NCBI GenBank assembly: GCA_016285415.1
Contig: JAEEQU010000023.1
Location: 1-13,184 of the forward strand
Length of the DNA: 13,184 bases
Direction: 5' to 3'
From: Alphaproteobacteria bacterium
GTDB taxonomy: Bacteria; Pseudomonadota; Alphaproteobacteria; Rs-D84
Shown: one piece after another, positions 6,085-11,600 of the stretch
How the letters are laid out: the number at the start of each line of letters is the position of its first letter
Numbering within the stretch: the first letter of the stretch is position 1
Translations under genes and position numbers: made by a program
The notes under the pieces: model-generated
Database searches by the model: none
Told to the model about the DNA's origin: nothing
Seen by the model: only the letters and a program-made list of their open reading frames with translations

Positions 6085-6430
6085 CTTTTTTATCCTTGCG
6101 TTTGGCCAATTTGCATTCAAGGCCGGTATTTGATGTTATGTTTAATGTTTTATATGACAATGTGCCGGTCATTTTCGCATAACTGAAAACATTGGCGATA
6201 TCAACAGTTGCAGGCCCATCCAATGTCCCGTGCAGAAATAAATTTGCCGTTGTAACCTTGCCTTCTACGGTTCCGCCACGACCAATAACTACTGTTTCGG
6301 CATCTATGTCACCGATAACATGACCGTGAATTTGGACACTGTGGTCTGTTTTGATATTGCCGGTTAATTTGCAACCCGCACCAATAATGGTTGGTGATGT
6401 TTTTTCATCTGCGTTTGTAAATGCCAACAT
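6077..6430 (-). CDS. Bactofilin-family cytoskeletal protein
   Basis: 117 aa. The core (about 14-100) shows the bactofilin pattern of short beta-helix turns with regular Gly and hydrophobic positions: TIIGAGCKLTGNI, VQIHGHVIGDI, VVIGRGGTVEGKV, LFLHGTLDGPA. Flanks are short, with a charged KRKDKKDE tail. Bactofilins self-assemble without nucleotide into filaments at the inner face of the membrane and position cell-wall enzymes (BacA in Caulobacter, CcmA in Helicobacter). A purine-rich AAGGAAAGGAAA site precedes the ATG. The gene follows the LytM peptidase gene by 13 nt and overlaps rpiB by 8 nt. The peptidase neighbour supports a role in cell shape or local wall remodelling; which one cannot be told from sequence. 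Confidence 0.93.
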   Translation of the reverse strand: MLAFTNADEKTSPTIIGAGCKLTGNIKTDHSVQIHGHVIGDIDAETVVIGRGGTVEGKVTTANLFLHGTLDGPATVDIANVFSYAKMTGTLSYKTLNITSNTGLECKLAKRKDKKDE

Positions 6431-6443
6431 TTTCCTTTCCTTT

Positions 6444-7721
6444 TTATTCTTTTACGAATTTTTCTGGGTCAAATGGGTTGCCCTTGTACCGTATTTCATA
6501 GTGCAAGTGTGGCCCAGTTGAACGGCCCGATGATCCGCCAAGCCCAATAATTGTGCCCGGACGCACCCAATCACCACGTGATACCGTTATTTTAGACAGG
6601 TGCGCATATAATGTTGTGAACCCAAGTCCATGGTCAATTTCAACCGTTGTTCCATATCCCACACGTTCACCGGCGGATATGACACGTCCCGGGGCAACCG
6701 CCATCAATTCTGTGCCAATCTTGCCGGCAAAATCTATACCACGATGCTGTTTTTGTTCGCCGGTAAATGGGTCTTTGCGTTTACCGTATCTGGATGTAAT
6801 GTGCATATCTTTGATGGGTGCGCCAAGTGGTAATATGCGTTTTAGTTTATTAAGGCCGTTCCACAGTGTAATATCATTTGCCAATTTCTGATATTTTTCA
6901 TCCAATTCTTTGTCTATTTCCAATGGGTTAAATACGGCGCCAACCAATTGGTTAGAATATTTGTTCGCACCCGCAACCAATGTTGCCTCGTTCAACCCAA
7001 GTGTCGCCATCACGCCGTTTATATGTTTTAAATCTGCGCGCAGTTCTGCCATGTTTTCAGATGCCAATTTTGATACGGCATCCACGATTTTGTTGTCTGC
7101 CTCTACAACCTTGGAAATAGTTTCCAGTAATTCTATATCGCGTTTTTTAATTTCTACATTTTCTGCGCGGGTTAATTCATATTCAATGGCCAATTCGGAC
7201 ATCTTGCTGTATTCTGGGGCATAATCTTCATCGGTGAACATTTCTGTGATACGTGTTTTCAGAAAGTCCAATTCCCCCCAATTTTTGCGGCGTTCACTTA
7301 ATAATTCTTCTTTTTGTGCGTCGGTAAGTTTTGTGTCTTTTAATAATTTATCGTCAATAATGTTTACATTTTTGGTAAGTTCGTTGTATTTGCCAAGGTA
7401 ATTCTGCAAATCTATCATGTGAACCGCGTATTTTTCACGCATCTGTTCCAATTGCAGTGTTCTTTTCTGCAACATTGGGCGGTGATAAACAAACACATAT
7501 GTTGACCAAGATGCCCAAATTGCAAGTCCAACCTTGGCACAGAATTTTGTGAAACGCCAAAAACTGCTTTGGTTAAAAGTGTAAACATTGCCACGTGGGG
7601 TATCCATTACCGTGAATTCACGCGGCGGAAAAATACGGACGATAACACGCCAAATTGCGCGGAAAGGTGCTGTTATAAACGCCCATAGTGACGTAAAATA
7701 TCTTGTTATAAAGTTTATCAT
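6444..7721 (-). CDS. Membrane-anchored M23 (LytM) peptidase with coiled coil
   Basis: 425 aa. An aromatic and basic N-terminus (1-35, probably amphipathic and cytoplasmic) precedes one transmembrane helix (about 58-79). A long charged coiled-coil region (about 85-240) and a C-terminal LytM domain (about 305-425) follow. The domain has the zinc-ligand pattern H326xxxD330 and H407 in HLH (405-407), plus YAHL with His374. All key residues are present, so it is likely an active endopeptidase cutting peptidoglycan peptide cross-links in the periplasm. The architecture resembles Csd1/Csd2 and other M23 enzymes encoded next to bactofilins. There is no Shine-Dalgarno before the ATG. A promoter (7731-7759) puts the transcript start within a few nucleotides of it, suggesting a leaderless mRNA. 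It is the likely first gene of an operon with bactofilin, rpiB and the helical-repeat gene. Confidence 0.93.
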   Translation of the reverse strand: MINFITRYFTSLWAFITAPFRAIWRVIVRIFPPREFTVMDTPRGNVYTFNQSSFWRFTKFCAKVGLAIWASWSTYVFVYHRPMLQKRTLQLEQMREKYAVHMIDLQNYLGKYNELTKNVNIIDDKLLKDTKLTDAQKEELLSERRKNWGELDFLKTRITEMFTDEDYAPEYSKMSELAIEYELTRAENVEIKKRDIELLETISKVVEADNKIVDAVSKLASENMAELRADLKHINGVMATLGLNEATLVAGANKYSNQLVGAVFNPLEIDKELDEKYQKLANDITLWNGLNKLKRILPLGAPIKDMHITSRYGKRKDPFTGEQKQHRGIDFAGKIGTELMAVAPGRVISAGERVGYGTTVEIDHGLGFTTLYAHLSKITVSRGDWVRPGTIIGLGGSSGRSTGPHLHYEIRYKGNPFDPEKFVKE

Positions 7722-7730
7722 AACGTGAAT

Positions 7731-7759
7731 AGCATAATAGAATAATCTTGATTAGTCAA
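7731..7759 (-). promoter_or_regulatory. Promoter of the peptidase-bactofilin operon, apparently leaderless
   Basis: On the minus strand, TTGACT (7754-7759) and TATGCT (7731-7736) are separated by 17 nt. The start would fall near 7724, only about 3 nt before the ATG at 7721. An inverted repeat, CTTGA-N4-TCAAG (7747-7760), overlaps the -35 box and could be an operator. Confidence 0.65.
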
Positions 7760-7780
7760 GAATCACAATTTTTTTGCCCC

Positions 7781-8473
7781 TTATCGTTTTTTTTCGGTCT
7801 GGGCCGCCAATATTTCCGCAATGGATATGCCGTCACGCAGAACGGCATCATTATTTATTGATAGACCTGCAAATAAATTGACATTTGTGGCCCGCCCTAA
7901 TTTCCCAGAAATTAACACGCGTTCGGCGGTGTGTTTAACACTAAACAGCGGCAATATGTTAATGTTTCCGCAATGATGACGTGTCATTTCACTGATAATA
8001 TTCGCGGTTTCGGTGGCGTCAATAATTATAATAAATGTACCATTTGGTTTGACGCGCGCAATACAATGACCCACCCACGCGTTTAAATCTGCATTGTGAT
8101 GTGCGTTGTGATTTGCTGGTGTGCCCTTGAAATATGGTGGGTTTGTAATTACCAAATCAAACGTCTTGTTGGTGCGCCATGTGGTAATATCTGCATTGAT
8201 AAGTTCAACATCGCGATGGTTCATTTTGAAATTTTCAGCCGCCACATCCAACATATCTTGTGATATATCTATGGCCGTCATTTGAACATTTGGCATACGT
8301 GTCATCAGGCACAGTGCCACCGCCCCAGTCCCCGTACCGACATCAAGAACGGTTTTCGGATTGCCGTCTGCAAAGGCCGCAGCCCACACCGCATCAGATG
8401 TTGGACGATATGTTGGGCCAATCATTTTGACCCGACCACCTATTATTGTAAAAACTTCTTGTTTTTCATCCAT
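7781..8473 (-). CDS. SAM-dependent N6-adenine methyltransferase, TrmN6/YfiC-like
   Basis: 230 aa. The N-terminal GGRVKMIGPTYRPTSDAVWAAAF (12-34 region) is typical of the YfiC/TrmN6 group. It is followed by SAM-binding motif I LDVGTGTGAVAL (43-54), the acidic end of strand 2 (AIDIS, 67-71) and the catalytic NPPY (111-114). NPPY marks enzymes that methylate exocyclic amino groups; TrmN6 modifies A37 of tRNA-Val in E. coli. Exact substrate is not determined. The ATG at 8473 is preferred to a TTG at 8500. No Shine-Dalgarno is present, but TTGCCT-N16-TATTAT just upstream would start the RNA at this ATG, so the message is probably leaderless. It is divergent from the membrane-protein gene at 8512 and lies 59 nt upstream of the peptidase operon, with no terminator between. 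Confidence 0.88.
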   Translation of the reverse strand: MDEKQEVFTIIGGRVKMIGPTYRPTSDAVWAAAFADGNPKTVLDVGTGTGAVALCLMTRMPNVQMTAIDISQDMLDVAAENFKMNHRDVELINADITTWRTNKTFDLVITNPPYFKGTPANHNAHHNADLNAWVGHCIARVKPNGTFIIIIDATETANIISEMTRHHCGNINILPLFSVKHTAERVLISGKLGRATNVNLFAGLSINNDAVLRDGISIAEILAAQTEKKR

Positions 8474-8478
8474 GACTA

Positions 8479-8507
8479 TATAATAATTCGTTAAAAACAA
8501 AAGGCAA
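8479..8507. promoter_or_regulatory. Overlapping divergent promoters
   Basis: Minus strand: TTGCCT (8502-8507), 16-nt spacer, TATTAT (8480-8485), start expected at about 8473, the A of the methyltransferase ATG. Plus strand: an exact TATAAT (8479-8484) with no convincing -35 box, start near 8491, about 20 nt before the ATG at 8512. The two -10 boxes share five bases, so the polymerases should exclude each other. The minus promoter is the better supported of the two. Confidence 0.55.
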
Positions 8508-8511
8508 GTTT

Positions 8512-9528
8512 ATGTTTAATGAAACTATGGTCGTGGCAAGTGCGGTCAGTGCGTTTAATAATTTCGCCGTTGTGACACCGGCTTTTTTATGGAACGCCGT
8601 TTTGTGTGTGCCGTTATTCGCGGCTATCTATTTGTTCGTGCGACGGTTTTCGGCCAAATGCGGTATTGCACCGTATGTGACGGTTGAACGTATGACCTTT
8701 TGGACGGTGATGTTAACGGCAGCATGGGTCGTGTTAATGGGTGGAAATTATGCGGTGTTGCGCGATAATATTTCGTTATTACCGTGGGTTACGGCGGCGG
8801 TGTTATTCGTATCTTGCATATTTATTGGTATAAATACGCGCGCAATAAAGTTGCCAATTTGGTATGGCCCGAAAAATGCGACTAATCGGCGCAGATGGAT
8901 AATGAATATCATTGTATTATTGTGCTGTCTGGTTCCGGTGGGGTTAAGTGGAATGCTTAACTGGTGGGGGCCGATTTTACAAATTGTTGCGGTAATTGCA
9001 GGGTTGATTTTGGGGCGCTATAGCGGTCGCCAGATGCGTGCGGTGCCGTGCACCCTTGGGGTTATGTTTGTGACGGTAATTGCGATTTTAATGCAATCAG
9101 AATTATGGCGGTTTGGACAATTGGGAAATCTGACACCGATACATTTGTTGTGGGTGTTGGGAACAGGAATTGTGATTGCGGCGGCAATGGCGATAAACTT
9201 GGTTGCGCCGCGTGGACGTGTGCATAACAGCGCGTATATTAAACTAAAATGGCTTATGCGTTTTGTTTTGGGGCTGTGTATGGTTTTGTTCATTTTGACC
9301 GAGGCTGTTCCGATTTTCATCGCTGGGGTGGTGGCTGCGTTTATTTCATTTGGGTTGTCCGTATGGCATGCCGAAAGTATCTCTGGCGAACTGGGGAATT
9401 GGATGCTGGCGTGGGCGATAATTCTGTTTGGGGTTTTAATTGATGTTGCAACGATTACCGCAATCGGAATCGTATGGATTGCCCTGCCCGAAAATACCAG
9501 ACGCCAAGGCATTGGATTTTTGTTATAA
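8512..9528 (+). CDS. Hypothetical polytopic membrane protein
   Basis: 338 aa that I cannot assign to a family. Strongly hydrophobic segments at about 24-44, 62-82, 87-108, 130-149, 152-170, 181-198, 209-232, 250-286 (room for two) and 298-326 (room for one or two) indicate about 9-11 inner-membrane helices. Basic loops (111-129 with NRRR; 171-178; 233-248) suggest cytoplasmic faces. No clear transporter or enzyme signature is seen. AAGG (8501-8504) lies 7 nt before the ATG. The stop is 84 nt ahead of lpxA on the same strand, and no terminator separates them, so read-through into lpxA-lpxB is possible. A role in envelope or lipid metabolism is suggested only by that neighbourhood. The promoter region is shared with the divergent methyltransferase gene. 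Confidence 0.82.
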   Translation: MFNETMVVASAVSAFNNFAVVTPAFLWNAVLCVPLFAAIYLFVRRFSAKCGIAPYVTVERMTFWTVMLTAAWVVLMGGNYAVLRDNISLLPWVTAAVLFVSCIFIGINTRAIKLPIWYGPKNATNRRRWIMNIIVLLCCLVPVGLSGMLNWWGPILQIVAVIAGLILGRYSGRQMRAVPCTLGVMFVTVIAILMQSELWRFGQLGNLTPIHLLWVLGTGIVIAAAMAINLVAPRGRVHNSAYIKLKWLMRFVLGLCMVLFILTEAVPIFIAGVVAAFISFGLSVWHAESISGELGNWMLAWAIILFGVLIDVATITAIGIVWIALPENTRRQGIGFLL

Positions 9529-9566
9529 TTCGTTAGATTTATTGAATTTAAATGCGTTTTTTAATG

Positions 9567-9603
9567 CTGTATTATAACCACAGCAAATATTTGTATAATA
9601 CAG
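9567..9603. promoter_or_regulatory. 10-bp inverted repeat and -10 box upstream of lpxA
   Basis: CTGTATTATA (9567-9576) and TATAATACAG (9594-9603) are perfect inverted arms separated by 17 nt. The right arm holds an exact TATAAT (9594-9599), which would start RNA near 9606, almost at the lpxA ATG (9613), but its -35 region is poor. The arms share GTATTATA/TATAATAC with the palindrome upstream of leuS. Possible roles are an operator for a dimer or a hairpin in read-through transcripts; there is no U-tract. Confidence 0.45.
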
Positions 9604-9612
9604 GTGGTTAAT

Positions 9613-10413
9613 ATGACAACGATACATCCAAGCGCAATCGTTCACGAAGGTGCCGTTTTAGGCGCCGATTGTAAAATTGGGCCGTTTTGCATTGTGGGAC
9701 CAAATGTTACCCTTGGGGATCGGGTTGAATTGGTTTCGCATGTTGTGATAGATGGCAAGACATCAATTGGTGATGATTCCATTGTTTATCCGTTCGCGGT
9801 TCTTGGGGTAATGAGCCAAGATTTAAAATGGCAAGACGAAGCGACAATGACAGGTCTGCGTATTGGAAAACGCTGTCGCATTCGTGAATATGTTACAATT
9901 CATTCGGGAACACCGGCATCGGATGGAACTGTGATTGGTGATGATTGTCAGATTATGGTTAACGCACATGTTGGCCATGATTGCAAGGTCGGCAACAGTG
10001 TGGTTATGTCTAACCTGGTACAAGTTGCCGGACATGTAGAAATTGAAGATTTCGCAATTTTATCTGGTGGCGTTATGGTATTACAGTTTGCACGTGTCGG
10101 ACGCAACGCGTTTATCGGTGGTATGTCGGGGGTATCAAATGACATTTTGCCATATGCGATATATGATGGTCCACGTGCAGTATACAGAACTATAAATCGT
10201 GTTGGTTTGATGCGTCATGGTTTCACAAACGAAGATATGCATGCAATTCACGCGGTATATTCTGCGGTATTTCGTGGCAAGGACGGAACGGTTGATGAAC
10301 GTATTGCCCGCGTCCGCAAAGATGTCAAAAACAATAAATACGCGATGGATGCAATTGATTTCATAGAAAATCGTTCAAAGCGTGGAATTGGAACATCTGA
10401 TAATGCCGAATAA
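9613..10413 (+). CDS. lpxA: UDP-N-acetylglucosamine O-acyltransferase LpxA
   Basis: 266 aa, first step of lipid A synthesis: transfer of a 3-hydroxyacyl chain from acyl-ACP to UDP-GlcNAc in the cytoplasm. A left-handed beta-helix of hexapeptide repeats spans about 1-185 (IHPSAIV, IGPFCIVGPNV, VNAHVGHDCKVG). QDLKW and IREYVTIHSGT are family marks. His122 in AHVGHDC matches catalytic His125 of E. coli, and His119 and His141 match His122 and His144. The residue equal to E. coli His160 is Leu157 (VLQF instead of the usual HQF), and the GN-A stretch before GLMRHGF is also altered. A helical C-terminus follows. AGGTGG (9602-9607) lies 5 nt before the ATG at 9613; a GTG at 9604 would add three residues. 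lpxB overlaps its end by 11 nt. The usual alphaproteobacterial neighbours lpxD, fabZ and lpxI are absent here. Confidence 0.95.
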   Translation: MTTIHPSAIVHEGAVLGADCKIGPFCIVGPNVTLGDRVELVSHVVIDGKTSIGDDSIVYPFAVLGVMSQDLKWQDEATMTGLRIGKRCRIREYVTIHSGTPASDGTVIGDDCQIMVNAHVGHDCKVGNSVVMSNLVQVAGHVEIEDFAILSGGVMVLQFARVGRNAFIGGMSGVSNDILPYAIYDGPRAVYRTINRVGLMRHGFTNEDMHAIHAVYSAVFRGKDGTVDERIARVRKDVKNNKYAMDAIDFIENRSKRGIGTSDNAE

Positions 10414-11548
10414 AAAAATCAAGATTTTCATTATTGCGGGCGAAGTTTCCGGGGATGCATTGGGGGCGCGTATTATGCGCCAGATGAAAAATACGGCTGA
10501 TTTTATTGGAATTGGTGGTGCGGAAATGACCGAATGCGGTCTGCGTTCTATTTTCCCGATGGGCGATTTATCGGTTATGGGTGCCATAGAGGTTTTGGCA
10601 CATGCGCGCACATTGACGCGCCGTATAAATGACGCTGTGCATGCCATTTTGGAATCTGCACCCGATATAGTTTTAACCATAGATTCACCGGGTTTTGCGC
10701 GTTCGGTGATAACAAAACTGCGGAAAAGTCGCAATGGGCGTGCGTTGATTGAACACGGACTGCGGTTTCATCATGTCGTTGCCCCCCAAGTTTGGGCATG
10801 GCGACCAGGACGTGCAAAAAAATATGCGCAGATTTTTGATAAACTGTATGCATTTTTTGATTTTGAAGTGCCCTATTTCACAAAATATGGGCTTGATACA
10901 ATTGCGGTTGGACATCCAATTGCCGAAAAAATCATGGAAAGTGCCAATAAAAATATATCCACCCCAACGGATAAAATTATAACCATTGTCCCCGGCAGTC
11001 GTATCAGTGAAGTAAAACGCTTATTACCGATATTTAAATCTGTGGTTGAAACGATAAATTCATGTGGATATATTGGATATAAATTTGCAATTCCGGTGGT
11101 TGAAACAACCGCGGAATATGTCAAAGGCGAAATTAAAAATTGGGCGGTTCAACCAGAATTAGTTGATGGTCGTAATCGCTATGATTTATATCGGCAAACA
11201 TATGTTGCCATTGTGGCAAGTGGAACCGTATCAGCGGAACTTGCCATGTTGCATGTGCCGGCAATTGTTGCATATAAAATGAACGCGATAACAACATGGT
11301 TGTTGCGTCGGTTTATACGCGTTCGTTGGGTGTCGTTGGTAAATATTTTGCTAAATCGTTCTGTGTATCCTGAATGTCTTGGTCCAATGGCAACCGCGGA
11401 TAACATTATAAATGAATTAGATGCGATTATTATTCCGTCAAATCGCGCCCATATGATAAAAGATTTGGAAAGCGCGGATAATTTGTGGGTACGTAAAAAT
11501 GGCGCGCCAAGTAAAATAATTGCCGATGATATAGTGGCAAGTATTTAG
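10403..11548 (+). CDS. lpxB: Lipid-A-disaccharide synthase LpxB
   Basis: 381-aa GT19 glycosyltransferase that joins 2,3-diacylglucosamine 1-phosphate to UDP-2,3-diacylglucosamine at the inner membrane's cytoplasmic face. Visible marks: AGEVSGDALGA (12-22), DSPGF (94-98, with the aspartate equivalent to E. coli Asp98), VAPQVWAWRPGR (126-137), VPGSR (196-200) and ASGTVSAELA (272-281), then a basic-hydrophobic WLLRRFIRVRWVSLVNILLNR segment typical of the family. Length is normal. The ATG at 10403 lies inside the end of lpxA (11-nt overlap) with only a weak GGAA site, so translation is probably coupled. An upstream GTG at 10382 is less likely. The gene ends in TAG within TTAGTG-type sequence and is followed by a terminator. 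Confidence 0.96.
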   Translation: MPNKKIKIFIIAGEVSGDALGARIMRQMKNTADFIGIGGAEMTECGLRSIFPMGDLSVMGAIEVLAHARTLTRRINDAVHAILESAPDIVLTIDSPGFARSVITKLRKSRNGRALIEHGLRFHHVVAPQVWAWRPGRAKKYAQIFDKLYAFFDFEVPYFTKYGLDTIAVGHPIAEKIMESANKNISTPTDKIITIVPGSRISEVKRLLPIFKSVVETINSCGYIGYKFAIPVVETTAEYVKGEIKNWAVQPELVDGRNRYDLYRQTYVAIVASGTVSAELAMLHVPAIVAYKMNAITTWLLRRFIRVRWVSLVNILLNRSVYPECLGPMATADNIINELDAIIIPSNRAHMIKDLESADNLWVRKNGAPSKIIADDIVASI

Positions 11549-11567
11549 TGTAAGTTGTTAGTGATTA
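11546..11567 (+). repeat. TTAGTG-type sequence at the lpxB stop
   Basis: TTAGTG at 11545-11550 supplies the TAG stop of lpxB, and a second TTAGTG lies at 11558-11563. TGTTAGTGATTA (11556-11567) is identical to a stretch after leuS. The terminator begins 4 nt later. It is a shorter version of the leuS repeat in the same position. Confidence 0.5.
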
Positions 11568-11570
11568 TAT

Positions 11571-11599
11571 AAAACCGGGGACAAATTGCCCCGGTTTTT
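11571..11599. terminator. Bidirectional intrinsic terminator
   Basis: AAAACCGGGG (11571-11580) pairs with CCCCGGTTTT (11589-11598) around an 8-nt loop (ACAAATTG), with a T-tract on the plus strand and T-rich sequence on the minus strand. It lies 22 nt after the lpxB stop and 1 nt from the TAA of the convergent gene at 11601, so it probably serves both. Confidence 0.9.
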
Positions 11600-11600
11600 A

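Noticed and set aside
7747..7760. CTTGA-N4-TCAAG inverted repeat as a firm operator
   Set aside because: Five-base arms are frequent by chance and the site coincides with a -35 box, so it is noted only within the promoter entry.
9018..9512. 164-aa minus-strand frame opposite the polytopic membrane protein
   Set aside because: It is the antisense shadow of a hydrophobic gene with a good ribosome binding site, and shows no family motif of its own.
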